DNA from: CADEDV01 sp964412375
GTDB taxonomy: Bacteria > Bacteroidota > Bacteroidia > Chitinophagales > Chitinophagaceae
Assembly: GCA_964412375.1 (NCBI GenBank)
Contig: CAYPOD010000015.1
Span: 1 to 64,000, forward strand
DNA length: 64,000 bases
Reading direction: 5' to 3'
The number at the start of each line of letters is the position of its first letter. Position 1 is the stretch's first letter. This document shows positions 42,657-51,625 of the stretch, one piece after another. The position numbers and the translations under genes are program-made. Below the pieces are notes generated by a model. It worked only from the letters and a program-made list of their open reading frames with translations, was not told the DNA's origin and did no database searches.

Positions 42657-45257
42657 TTACATCATCATATCCATTCCACCATCTCCCTGCTGGCGGTTAT
42701 TCTTTCTTTTAAAAAGGTTGGCATCGAATTTACCAAACCTCCAGTTGAAGTTGATGCGCACCACCTGCGGGTCGCGGCGGCGGAACACATCCTGGATAAA
42801 GAATTGTGATTCGGAATAGATATCCTGCACTCTTGTTCTGAATATATCATTGATGTTAACGGAAAGGGATGCCTGCCTGTTTTTAAGAAATTCATAGCGG
42901 AAGGCAAAGTCCACACCGTAAACAGGACGGACATATCCTTGTGCTGAAGTGCTGGGGCCAAACATGCCACCGCCCATGCCTCTGCCGCCGCCACCACCGC
43001 CACTGCCGCCTGGAGGCAGGATAGTCCTTGACTGATAATCACCTGAAAGCTGTATGCTGAAGTTTTTTGGCAGTTTGAAACTGTTGTTGATCTTGGTAAA
43101 CCAGCTTACAAACTGATCCTGCGGGGCAACAGTGGGATCATCAATGCTGATCTTTGAAGTGAACAGGTTCAGGTTTGTGGTGATATCCCACCATTTGTTG
43201 ATCTTATTTCGGGTGATCACTTCCAGGCCGGTCACATAGCTCGAATTGGCATTGATAAAAGTGTTTATCAACTGGTCTTTTCCGCTCAGCGGTTCCGTTT
43301 GAACGATCTGGAAACGGGTGATCAGGTCATTGGTATTTTTATAGTAGGCTGTAACCAATAAATTGTCCTTGTTTTCGAATGTCTTCATGTAAGACAATTC
43401 CAGTGAATTGGTAAACTCAGGATTCAAACCTGGATTTCCTTTGCTCAAATTCAGGAAGTCGGAAGAATCGGTGAACGGTGACAATTGCCAGAAATTGGGG
43501 CGATTGATTCTCCTTGAATAATTTAATTGCAACTCCTGGTCATTTTTCAATTTCTGTGTAAGGAAAACACTGGGGAAAAAGCTGATGGGAAAATCAATAT
43601 CAAATTTTTCACTCGTCTTAGTCAGCTCACCCTGGTAATTTGAACTCTCGGCACGAAGCCCCAACTGGTATCCAAAATTCTTGATGCGATTGCTGTAAGT
43701 TGTGTAAGCAGCCAGCACACGGTCTGTGCTTCTGTAGTCAACCTGGGAACTGGGCAGCAATTCCAATGAGCCATTATTGACAAGATAAAAGGCGTTGGTG
43801 CTATTGTTCTCGTTAAAGGCACCACGAACACCAAATTCAACTTTAGCATTTTCGCTCAGCGGATTCACATAATCAGCCTGAAGAATGAGGCTTTTATTGA
43901 GCCCGGTGCCTAGCTGCCACTGGTTGACAGACCTGTCAATGCTGAGCCCGTCAGCAGCATAATAGTCGGTGATGATGTTATTATTATTGTCGTTCTTCCT
44001 GCGGTTATAGGTGATGTCTGCCGTAAGTTCACGACCCGCTTTAGGGAAATTGTGTTTCAGGCCGATCGTTGTACCTAGATTCCTGAATTCAAACTGGTTG
44101 TACGCAGCTCTTTGTGTGAAAGATGATTTCATGGGGCTACTGAGTGTGTCCACCAGCAGATCGGTAAATGTATTGGGTCTGAATGAACCTCCACCGGCAT
44201 TGAAAGTTGCAGATAATGTTGTTCTGTTATTGATAAAATAATCTAACCCGGACCTGATGAAACGGAAACTGCCGTCCATACGGTTGTTGTCATCCTGGTA
44301 CAGAATGTTGTTGGGATTCTCAAGTAATGAAAGTCTTTCTGTGTTCCCGTTACTGATTGAACGACGCTGGTTATACATGCCGCTTAGAAACAGGTTCACT
44401 TTGCTCTGGCGCAAGTTGATATCACCACCAAAACCTACTCTTGCCCGTGAATCAATATTTGTACGGAGGCTGCCATTATAACCTACTTTCCTGTTTTTCT
44501 TCAGCACAATGTTCAGAATCCCTGCAGTGCCGCCTGAGGCATCAAATTTTGCAGAAGGGTTGGTTATGATTTCCACACTTTCAATCGCATCAGCAGGAAT
44601 CTGGTCTAATTGCATGGTAGTGGGGCGGCCATCAACAAAAATTTGGGGTGCATTATTGCGCAACGCCACATTACCGTCAATATCCACATTCAATGATGGA
44701 ACATTGCGCATTACATCCACAGCCGTACCACCAGCAGAAACGATATTTTTATCAACATTAAATATCTTCCTATCAATACCCAACTGGAGGCCGGGTTTGG
44801 AAGCAGAAACAGTCACGTTGGAAAGCACCTGCTCTTCTATCTCAATTTTAATATTGCCCAGGTCTTTGTCCAGTGCATTCATCATGGCGCTCATATCGCC
44901 ACCACGTTTAATATCAAAAGCAACGGGTTGCTCAAATTCCTTATATCCTATGATGGATATTTTAAGTTTAGAAGCCCCCATAATGGGTATATTTTCCAGG
45001 CTAAAATCACCGTTGGCTTTGGTGAGCATACCTGATATGACCACTTCTTTACGTGTTTTTGTAGCACTGTCCATTCTTGTTTGCAAAAGCTGTACAGAAG
45101 CAAATTCTATGGGTTTTCCAGATTTTGACTCTACCACTTTACCATAAAAGCGGCCGGCGGGCATTTGACCAGCACCCCTGTTTCCACCCATGTTGGGTTG
45201 CGAAAAAGACATAACACTCAGGAAAACAATGGATAAGGTCAAAAATATTTTTCTCAT
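42657..45257 (-). CDS. Outer-membrane beta-barrel protein, TonB-dependent receptor-like
   Basis: 866 residues. Signal peptide MRKIFLTLSIVFLSVMSFSQ, then a Gly/Pro stretch, a carboxypeptidase-like domain (GRFYGKVVESKSGKPIEFAS...KANGDFSLENIPI), and a plug-like part (DVMRNVPSLNVDIDGNVALR, NAPQIFVDGRPTTM, SVEIITNPSAKFDASGGTAG). A large C-terminal barrel of the OMP_b-brl_3 type follows. A glycine-rich loop (GGSGGGGGGRGMGGGMFG) lies near residue 770, and the tail ends in DGGMDMMM. The ligand is unknown, and no susD is adjacent. Confidence 0.88.
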   Translation of the reverse strand: MRKIFLTLSIVFLSVMSFSQPNMGGNRGAGQMPAGRFYGKVVESKSGKPIEFASVQLLQTRMDSATKTRKEVVISGMLTKANGDFSLENIPIMGASKLKISIIGYKEFEQPVAFDIKRGGDMSAMMNALDKDLGNIKIEIEEQVLSNVTVSASKPGLQLGIDRKIFNVDKNIVSAGGTAVDVMRNVPSLNVDIDGNVALRNNAPQIFVDGRPTTMQLDQIPADAIESVEIITNPSAKFDASGGTAGILNIVLKKNRKVGYNGSLRTNIDSRARVGFGGDINLRQSKVNLFLSGMYNQRRSISNGNTERLSLLENPNNILYQDDNNRMDGSFRFIRSGLDYFINNRTTLSATFNAGGGSFRPNTFTDLLVDTLSSPMKSSFTQRAAYNQFEFRNLGTTIGLKHNFPKAGRELTADITYNRRKNDNNNNIITDYYAADGLSIDRSVNQWQLGTGLNKSLILQADYVNPLSENAKVEFGVRGAFNENNSTNAFYLVNNGSLELLPSSQVDYRSTDRVLAAYTTYSNRIKNFGYQLGLRAESSNYQGELTKTSEKFDIDFPISFFPSVFLTQKLKNDQELQLNYSRRINRPNFWQLSPFTDSSDFLNLSKGNPGLNPEFTNSLELSYMKTFENKDNLLVTAYYKNTNDLITRFQIVQTEPLSGKDQLINTFINANSSYVTGLEVITRNKINKWWDITTNLNLFTSKISIDDPTVAPQDQFVSWFTKINNSFKLPKNFSIQLSGDYQSRTILPPGGSGGGGGGRGMGGGMFGPSTSAQGYVRPVYGVDFAFRYEFLKNRQASLSVNINDIFRTRVQDIYSESQFFIQDVFRRRDPQVVRINFNWRFGKFDANLFKRKNNRQQGDGGMDMMM

Positions 45258-45376
45258 GAATAAAAATTTAGCTATTAGACGTGTAATGGTATCCTAACTT
45301 GCTGACAAGTCCATGACATTTCTGCCAAATGACTGATTTGCTATACAAATGGCAAGTATCAATGGTTCAACTTCTA

Positions 45377-45982
45377 TTAGCTGGTAAGAACGGTAATTAA
45401 AACCTGCACCAGGCCAATAATGAAGCCGATAACGGCCCCGATCAGTTCGACAAAGCGGAATTCTTTGGACATGATCTGGTAGAGAACCTCTTCCAGTTTA
45501 TCTGAAGAAAAAGCGGATACTTTTTGAATAACAATATGCTCCAGGTCCAGCTCTGCCTGCAGGTTGGCGGAGAATTGTTTCATTACCTGCGGGAACAGGT
45601 TCCCGATCTCCTGCATAAAAATACCTTTCAGCGTATTGATGGTTTTATCACCAATGAACATGCTCAGGAAAGGCATTTCATTACTGAGTTTGATGCGCAG
45701 AAAATCATCCACATGTTTTTCTATCATGGGCATTATCTTCTCCAGGTTGGCCGGGTCACTGATCTTTTGCTGTATATCCTCAAAAGATAAGAACTCGTTA
45801 CTGACGATCTTGCCCAGCTTCTCTGCAAACTGCTTTTGCCTGCGGGGAAAAATGCCCTGGATGGTCATGCCCAGGAAGCGATGGGGCTCCCGGGGGTGAA
45901 ATAACATTTTAATCGCCACCTTATTGGTGATCCAGCCTATAAAGGCTGAAATGACGGGAATGAGAAACAACCAGTAATTCAT
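45377..45982 (-). CDS. DUF445 family membrane protein
   Basis: 201 residues from ATG 45982; the longer frame runs back through the tRNA gene and is rejected. The N-terminal segment MNYWLFLIPVISAFIGWITN, NKVAIKMLFHPREPHRFLGM and IQGIFPRRQKQFAEKLGKIV are the DUF445 signature. A helical middle is followed by a C-terminal membrane segment (LIGAVIGFIIGLVQVLITVL). The family function is unknown. It lies downstream of tRNA-His on the same strand, past a terminator. Confidence 0.88.
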   Translation of the reverse strand: MNYWLFLIPVISAFIGWITNKVAIKMLFHPREPHRFLGMTIQGIFPRRQKQFAEKLGKIVSNEFLSFEDIQQKISDPANLEKIMPMIEKHVDDFLRIKLSNEMPFLSMFIGDKTINTLKGIFMQEIGNLFPQVMKQFSANLQAELDLEHIVIQKVSAFSSDKLEEVLYQIMSKEFRFVELIGAVIGFIIGLVQVLITVLTS

Positions 45983-45995
45983 AATCTGCTGTGAT

Positions 45996-46033
45996 AAAAA
46001 GAAAACCCCGTCTTCATCACATAAAAGACGGGG
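45996..46033 (-). terminator. Terminator of the tRNA-His gene
   Basis: On the minus strand CCCCGTCTT, a 10-nt loop, AAGACGGGG, then TTTTCTTTTT. It ends 13 bp before the DUF445 start. Confidence 0.85.
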
Positions 46034-46041
46034 AGTATTTG

Positions 46042-46116
46042 GGTGGCTAACCGGGCTCGAACCGGCGACCCTCAGAACCACAATCTGATGCTCTAACCAA
46101 CTGAGCTATAACCACC
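46042..46116 (-). tRNA. tRNA-His (anticodon GTG)
   Basis: 75 nt that fold as a complete cloverleaf. The acceptor stem is GTGGTTA/TAGCCAC, the D arm GCTC...GAGC, the anticodon stem TCAGA/TCTGA with loop TTGTGGT (anticodon GTG), and the T arm GCCGG/CCGGT around TTCGAGC. The extra 5' G(-1) opposite C73, the identity mark of tRNA-His, is encoded at 46116/46042. The 3' CCA is not encoded and must be added. Confidence 0.96.
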
Positions 46117-46351
46117 ATTTTCGAGCTGCGAAAGTAAGTAAAATGATTTTTCCCAAAAAATAAAAGCATTTAAACCAAGGCATTTTTAAAACTGTTGTTA
46201 CTAGCCGGAATCAATTTTTAATAATCAGAGATGATTTCCGGAACGGGCATTATGGCGAGAAAATGTGATGCAGGTGGGAAAAACCCGTTTTCCGCTTATC
46301 AAAATCCTCTGTTAAAAGGAGTTAAAGGCAAGAAATCCATTGATTTTGCGT

Positions 46352-46359
46352 TATTTTTG
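46352..46359 (+). promoter_or_regulatory. -7 element of the prc promoter
   Basis: TATTTTTG matches TAnnTTTG but ends 5 bp before the first ATG (46365). The transcript would be nearly leaderless, or translation begins at M11 (46395, MKRLPIVVMF). The rest of 46117-46351 holds no gene. Confidence 0.35.
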
Positions 46360-46364
46360 AAGTT

Positions 46365-48551
46365 ATGCGTAAAGCAGTAAAATATCTGACAAATATGAAA
46401 AGACTACCGATAGTAGTAATGTTTGCCATTACAGGTTCCTTTTTTGCGTTCCGTTCCATTGGCAATATTGCTCCTGATACCAATCCTCCCGGAAAATATG
46501 AGCAAATCCTGAAAATTGTAGGAGAGATGCTGAGCCAGGCTCATTATAGCCCCCAGGACATCAATGATGCATTTTCAAAAAAGATTTTCACTAAGTATCT
46601 GACTGACCTGGACCCGGAAAAAAATATATTCCTGCAGACAGATATTGACCAGTTGCAAAAGAAATATGAAACAAAAATTGATGATGAGATCAAAGGGTCC
46701 AAAGTGGAGTTTTTTTTGGCTGCTGGCAAAGCCTTTAATACCCGTATGGAAGAAGCAGCGGGTATAGTTTCAGATATCCTGTCAAAGCCATTTGATTTTT
46801 CAGCGAATGAAGAAGTTGTGCTGGATGGGGAAAAACTGGATCATACTGCCTCAGATGCAGAAAGAAAGGAACGCTGGAGAAAGAAACTGAAATACATGAC
46901 CCTTGACCGTTTTTCTGAATCACTTGATATAAGGGATAAAAACAAAGGCAAAGAAAATTTTGTAATAAAATCAGATGAAGAACTGGAAAAAGAAGCACGG
47001 GAAAAAGTGAAGCGGTTAATGGACCGGACTTTTGAGCGGTTCCGTTTCAAATTCAACGATGATGATAAATTTAACCTCTTTGTGAATGCCATTACGAACA
47101 CGATGGATCCCCACACTGAGTTTTTCCCTCCGGTTGATAAAAGGTATTTTGATGAGGAGATGAGCGGCCGTTTCTATGGTATCGGCGCTTCATTGCAATA
47201 CGATGATGGCAATATCAAAGTAGCCAGTGTGCTCACCGGCAGCCCGGCCTGGAAATCAGGTGAATTGCAGGTGGGGGATGTTATTCAAAAAGTGGCACAG
47301 GGAAAAGAAGAACCGGCTGACCTGACCGGGTTCCTGGTGACAGATGCAGTGAAACTGATCCGCGGCAAAAAAGGAACAGAAGTGAAGCTTACCGTAAAGA
47401 AGCAAGATGGTACGCTGAAAGTTGTTTCGCTGATCCGTGATGAGATAGTACAGGATGAGACCTTTGCCCGAAGCGCCGTAGTGAAAACAACCACCGGGAA
47501 GATCGGGTATATTTTTCTTCCCGAATTTTATGCAGATTTTGATCGCCCCGGCGGCAACCGCAGCTATGTGGATGTGGCCAAGGAAGTGCAAAAGCTGAAA
47601 GAAGAAAAAGTAGATGGCATTGTGATTGACCTGCGCAACAACGGTGGTGGTTCGTTGTATGATGTGGTGCAGATGGCAGGGTTGTTCATTGAAGAAGGCC
47701 CCATTGTGCAGGTAAAAGACAAGGAAAATAAGCCCAGTGTGCTGAGAGATAAAGACCGCTCGGTGCTTTATTCCGGTCCGCTGGCAGTAATGGTCAATGA
47801 ATTCAGCGCTTCTGCTTCTGAAATTTTTGCCGCTGCCATCCAGGATTATGGACGTGGTGTAGTGATCGGCAGCACTTCTACGTATGGCAAAGGAACAGTG
47901 CAGCGAAATATTGGCATAGACCCCGACAATGGTTTTTCATTGTCCAATTCGGAGCTGGGAACTGTGAAACTCACTTTACAAAAATTCTATCGCATCAATG
48001 GAGGCTCCACTCAGCTTAAAGGTGTTACTTCTGATATTGTTTTGCCGGATAATCTCGAATACCTTAAAGTGCGGGAAAAAGATAATACAGATGCATTGCC
48101 CTGGGATGAGATCAATAAAGCCTCTTACAATACCTGGAATGCCGGCTATGACATTAAAGTGATCCAGCAATTAGCCAGCCAGCGGGTGGACAATGATGTT
48201 ACTTTCAAACTTATCAAAGAAAATACAGAGTGGCTGGCCAAACAAAATGAAAGAATCTATTCCTTGCAGATAGACTCATTCAGGAAACAGCAAAAAATGA
48301 TAAGGGCAACTTTTGCACAAATGGAATCATTGCTGAAACTAAAAGATGAATTGCTTGTGACGCCGGTCACAGGTGAAGAAAACAAATGGGCTAATGATAA
48401 AAACAAGCAGGACCGCTTTAACCAATGGCTGAAGAACCTGCGTCGTGATATTTATCTTGACCAGGCTGTGAAAGTGGTGGATGATATCATCAGCCAGCAA
48501 AACCTGGTGAAAACAAAACAACCCGGCGATGAAGTGAAAAAAGCATTTTAA
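46365..48551 (+). CDS. prc: Carboxy-terminal processing (tail-specific) protease
   Basis: 728 residues with an N-terminal signal or anchor segment (MKRLPIVVMFAITGSFFAF from M11). Order: N-terminal helical domain, PDZ domain (GIGASLQYDDGNIKVASVLT...LQVGDVIQKV), S41 catalytic core, C-terminal DUF3340-type region. The catalytic dyad is Ser 483 in SASASE and Lys 509 in YGKGTVQ, both aligned with E. coli Prc. It trims the C-termini of periplasmic proteins, including lipoproteins and cell-wall enzymes. It stands alone, with a strong terminator. Confidence 0.95.
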   Translation: MRKAVKYLTNMKRLPIVVMFAITGSFFAFRSIGNIAPDTNPPGKYEQILKIVGEMLSQAHYSPQDINDAFSKKIFTKYLTDLDPEKNIFLQTDIDQLQKKYETKIDDEIKGSKVEFFLAAGKAFNTRMEEAAGIVSDILSKPFDFSANEEVVLDGEKLDHTASDAERKERWRKKLKYMTLDRFSESLDIRDKNKGKENFVIKSDEELEKEAREKVKRLMDRTFERFRFKFNDDDKFNLFVNAITNTMDPHTEFFPPVDKRYFDEEMSGRFYGIGASLQYDDGNIKVASVLTGSPAWKSGELQVGDVIQKVAQGKEEPADLTGFLVTDAVKLIRGKKGTEVKLTVKKQDGTLKVVSLIRDEIVQDETFARSAVVKTTTGKIGYIFLPEFYADFDRPGGNRSYVDVAKEVQKLKEEKVDGIVIDLRNNGGGSLYDVVQMAGLFIEEGPIVQVKDKENKPSVLRDKDRSVLYSGPLAVMVNEFSASASEIFAAAIQDYGRGVVIGSTSTYGKGTVQRNIGIDPDNGFSLSNSELGTVKLTLQKFYRINGGSTQLKGVTSDIVLPDNLEYLKVREKDNTDALPWDEINKASYNTWNAGYDIKVIQQLASQRVDNDVTFKLIKENTEWLAKQNERIYSLQIDSFRKQQKMIRATFAQMESLLKLKDELLVTPVTGEENKWANDKNKQDRFNQWLKNLRRDIYLDQAVKVVDDIISQQNLVKTKQPGDEVKKAF

Positions 48552-48577
48552 GCCGAATAAACTGATCCCTGTTTCAC

Positions 48578-48609
48578 AAAACCGGTTCGACAGCATCGAA
48601 CCGGTTTTT
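48578..48609. terminator. Terminator of prc, possibly shared
   Basis: AAAACCGGTTCGA (48578-48590), loop CAGCA, TCGAACCGGTTTT (48596-48608): 13 perfect base pairs with T-run and A-run flanks. It lies 7 bp from the stop of the convergent DinB-like gene. Confidence 0.92.
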
Positions 48610-48615
48610 GTTTGC

Positions 48616-49125
48616 TTACAGGTACCGCTCCCGGATGATGTGGGCATGGTGGGCCGCATGGCCGATAATGATATAACCTATAGCCCGGACATAAATGGAT
48701 TTACCATTAGAAACACCTGCTGATTCGAGTTGTTCCTCATCAAAGGATTTGAACATGAGCATAGTGCTTCTGCGCAACAACCTGAATTCTTCCCGCAAAT
48801 CATTCCAATTCCTCTTATCAGCTTTGGAATTTGCTGCATAACTGTTCTCGTCAAAACCAGGTAAGGACTGGCTTTCTTTCCGGGCAAAGCAGAGTGCCCT
48901 GTAAGCAAAAATCTTTTCAGCATCAATGATATGCTGCAGTACTTCTTTTATTGACCATTTGCCTGCTGCATAACGGAAAGTTTGTTTTTCCGTCGGTATT
49001 TTGTCGAGAAACTGCTCCAGCATGGCTGTATGTTCCCTGAATGCTTCCATGATATCATCCTGCTGCACATAATTTATATAACCGTGATAAAATTCAGGAA
49101 CTCGGGAAAGATAGGGGCGGGCCAT
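48616..49125 (-). CDS. DinB-like superfamily protein
   Basis: 169 residues from ATG 49125 (MARPYLSRVPEFYHGYINYV); the longer frame is not supported. The four-helix DinB/YfiT-type fold has its three metal-ligand histidine positions at LQHIIDAEKIFAYRA, in the middle, and GHAAHHAHIIRERYL at the C-terminus. Family members are metal-dependent thiol-related hydrolases or transferases; the substrate is unknown. It is convergent with prc. Confidence 0.85.
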   Translation of the reverse strand: MARPYLSRVPEFYHGYINYVQQDDIMEAFREHTAMLEQFLDKIPTEKQTFRYAAGKWSIKEVLQHIIDAEKIFAYRALCFARKESQSLPGFDENSYAANSKADKRNWNDLREEFRLLRRSTMLMFKSFDEEQLESAGVSNGKSIYVRAIGYIIIGHAAHHAHIIRERYL

Positions 49126-49229
49126 ATTACATTTTTTATTTAGCAAATTAAAGGTAAGGATACCGGTGCGATGATACATATTTGAAATCGTTTTATATCG
49201 GGTTGGCACTCGTACAAAATATTCATATC

Positions 49230-49261
49230 TTGGCAATTAGCTTACAATACCTGTATTTTTG
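49230..49261 (+). promoter_or_regulatory. Promoter of the metallophosphatase gene
   Basis: TTG (49230-49232), 21-bp spacer, TATTTTTG (49254-49261). It would give a leader of about 90 nt. Confidence 0.45.
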
Positions 49262-49361
49262 ATATTGCCGGTTTGATAAGGGCGGTTGTTTTCACCTGAC
49301 TGATACAACCAACCGGAACATATTCCTGTCCTTATCCCGGTGGATAAAACCCGCCTGTCAA

Positions 49362-50459
49362 ATGAAGAAACTGACATTTGCTTTATTCCCCTTGCTGGCA
49401 ACAGGACTCCTGCTCACTTTTAACAATTCAAAACAGTGGGATGGCCCCTATGTACTTTACAAAGGCGGCGACGTGCAGGTTAAATATATAATCGAAGAGA
49501 ATGGCGCCAGGCTGGTGAGAGAAGAAACGGTTCCTGCTTCACAAAGAGAAAACATTACACTTAAAGTGGCCACTGATGAACCCGGTAGATTTTTTGATGT
49601 ACCGCTGAAAAAGAAACTGCAAAATGAAAAGAGTGAACATAAGAAAGTGAACAGGATGTTTGTTTTTTCTGATATCGAAGGAAACTTTAAAGCCATGCGT
49701 ACCCTGTTGCAGGGAAACGGGGTGATAGATAAAGACCTTAAATGGTCTTTTGGGGATGGTCACGTTGTGCTCACCGGTGATTTTGTTGACAGGGGAGACC
49801 TGGTTACCGAAGTTTTATGGTTCATTTACGCATTGGAAGAACAGGCCAAAGAGGCCGGAGGTTTTGTACACTTTATTCTGGGCAACCACGAGATCATGAA
49901 CATGAGTGATGATCTGCGTTATCTCAATCCCAAATATGTTGAATCTGCAAAATTGCTGAATGAGCATTTCATGAATCTCTATGGGCAAAATTCAGAATTA
50001 GGCCGCTGGCTTCGCACTAAAAATGTTGCAGAAAAGATCGGCAAGTTCCTTTTTGTACATGCCGGCATTTCTAATGAGGTCAACCAAATGAACGTATCCA
50101 TTAATGACATCAACCGGCTTTCCAGGCCTTATTATGATGACACGACATATAATTACAAGGACCAAAGATCAGATACACTAATCGGCGATGCAGGTCCTTT
50201 CTGGTACCGGGGTTATTACTCCAAAAGCAAGCCAGCACCAAAAGAACAGGTAGATCAGAGCTTGTCAAAATTCGGTGTCAAACATATTGTTATCGGGCAT
50301 ACATTGGTAGCAGATACGGTCAGCATGTGGTTTGGTGGTAAGGTGATCAATGTGGACACGCATCATGCCCAGGGTCACTCAGAAGCGCTGCTGGTGGAAG
50401 GCGATAAACTTTATCGGGTGAATACTGCCGGCAATAAAGTGTTGCTCGCTGAAAAATAG
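49362..50459 (+). CDS. Exported Shewanella-like metallophosphatase
   Basis: 365 residues. An N-terminal hydrophobic segment (LTFALFPLLATGLLLTF) suggests export or a membrane anchor. The calcineurin-type core starts near residue 98. Metal motifs are SDIEGN (103-108), LTGDFVDRGD (137-146), GNHE (174-177), LFVHAGIS near 230 and IGHTLV near 307. It is predicted to hydrolyse phosphomonoesters or phosphoproteins. In motif I the usual GDxHG or DIHG reads DIEGN, so Glu 106 replaces the metal-binding His. The first 90 residues outside the core are not recognised. Confidence 0.85.
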   Translation: MKKLTFALFPLLATGLLLTFNNSKQWDGPYVLYKGGDVQVKYIIEENGARLVREETVPASQRENITLKVATDEPGRFFDVPLKKKLQNEKSEHKKVNRMFVFSDIEGNFKAMRTLLQGNGVIDKDLKWSFGDGHVVLTGDFVDRGDLVTEVLWFIYALEEQAKEAGGFVHFILGNHEIMNMSDDLRYLNPKYVESAKLLNEHFMNLYGQNSELGRWLRTKNVAEKIGKFLFVHAGISNEVNQMNVSINDINRLSRPYYDDTTYNYKDQRSDTLIGDAGPFWYRGYYSKSKPAPKEQVDQSLSKFGVKHIVIGHTLVADTVSMWFGGKVINVDTHHAQGHSEALLVEGDKLYRVNTAGNKVLLAEK

Positions 50460-50470
50460 TACCTGTTGTT

Positions 50471-51457
50471 TTATTTTTTCTTCCAGTGTTCCAGCCAGTC
50501 AATCATGCGGCTGGTGAAGCCATATTCATTATCAAACCAGGCGATTAGTTTCAGTTGTTTTCCTACCACACTGGTCATGGTGCCATCAACAAGACAGGAG
50601 TGAGTGTTCCCTTTTATATCCAATGAAACCAGCGGTTCCTCGGTGTAACCAACAATGTTGCTGAACTCTTGTGCTGCTGATTTCCGGAAAAGCTCATTCA
50701 CCTGCGCTGCTGAAACAAATTCCTTCATCTGTATGCTGAAATCAGCCATGGCGCCATTAGCAACCGGGATGCGGGTGGACATTGCCGCTATTTTTCCTTT
50801 CAGCGCCGGCAACAACATTTCCAGCGATTGGTGAAGGTCAATCTCAACCGGAATAATTGATTCCGCAGCGGCTCTGCCACGGCGAAACTGCCGGTGAGCA
50901 GCATCCACCAACTCCTGGCGGGATGTGTAGGAATGCAGTATATTGATCTGTGCTGATTCTATGCCGATAGCATTCAGGATATAAAGTATATGCACCGAGC
51001 AATTCGTCATACATCCGCCCGGGGAAACAATATGAACATCAGCATTTGCTTTGCTGTGATTGAATCCATAGATCAGCAAAGGAATATCGGCTGAACCGGT
51101 GGTAGAGAGCAACACCTTTTTTGCTCCGGCTTTTAGATGTTCTGATGCAGCAGCATGATTGGAAAACTGGCCTGAACATTCCAGCACCACATCAACATCC
51201 AGTTCTTTCCAGGGAAGTTTGGAAGGGTGATCGGCCTGGAATGCAGCTATATTTTTTCCCCCTGCCTGAATACATCCGTCTTTGGCCATAATTCCTTCTT
51301 CCAGTGTGCCATAAACAGAATCATATTTGAGAAGGTAAGCAAGATTTTCAACAGGCATGATGTCGTTCACAGCCACAACCTCCATTTCGGGATGATGAAG
51401 CAACCTCCTGAATAATAAACGGCCGATGCGGCCCATTCCATTAATAGCAACTTTCAT
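50471..51457 (-). CDS. gap: Type I glyceraldehyde-3-phosphate dehydrogenase
   Basis: 328 residues from ATG 51457. The NAD-binding start is VAINGMGRIGRLLFRRLL. The catalytic cysteine C149 sits in GGCMTNC, keeping the C-x3-C spacing of the family with Gly-Gly in place of the usual Ser. The C-terminal substrate-site segment is KLIAWFDNEYGFTSRMIDW. It oxidises glyceraldehyde-3-phosphate in glycolysis. The T-T-N-C to M-T-N-C change and divergent flanking residues suggest a paralogue, perhaps an erythrose-4-phosphate or secondary enzyme. Confidence 0.9.
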   Translation of the reverse strand: MKVAINGMGRIGRLLFRRLLHHPEMEVVAVNDIMPVENLAYLLKYDSVYGTLEEGIMAKDGCIQAGGKNIAAFQADHPSKLPWKELDVDVVLECSGQFSNHAAASEHLKAGAKKVLLSTTGSADIPLLIYGFNHSKANADVHIVSPGGCMTNCSVHILYILNAIGIESAQINILHSYTSRQELVDAAHRQFRRGRAAAESIIPVEIDLHQSLEMLLPALKGKIAAMSTRIPVANGAMADFSIQMKEFVSAAQVNELFRKSAAQEFSNIVGYTEEPLVSLDIKGNTHSCLVDGTMTSVVGKQLKLIAWFDNEYGFTSRMIDWLEHWKKK

Positions 51458-51598
51458 GATAATCAGGTTAGAAAAATGCAAATATCAAGAAGAAATAAAA
51501 CTTCTTTGTGGCTATTTATTCAGGCGGGGGATTTACTGCGTAAATAGGGCCGGTTTTCTTTTTGACTGCTTTCGTTCATCCTGTAAAGTTTATCTGGC

Positions 51599-51606
51599 TA
51601 TATTTG
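51599..51606 (+). promoter_or_regulatory. -7 element of the hutI-hutG promoter
   Basis: TATATTTG matches TAnnTTTG and ends 19 bp before the hutI ATG. Confidence 0.5.
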
Positions 51607-51625
51607 GTCATTGTCTTAGCAGTTC

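Noticed and set aside
45983..46081. N-terminal extension of the DUF445 reading frame
   Set aside because: It is a translation of the tRNA-His gene and its terminator; the DUF445 domain starts at MNYWLF.
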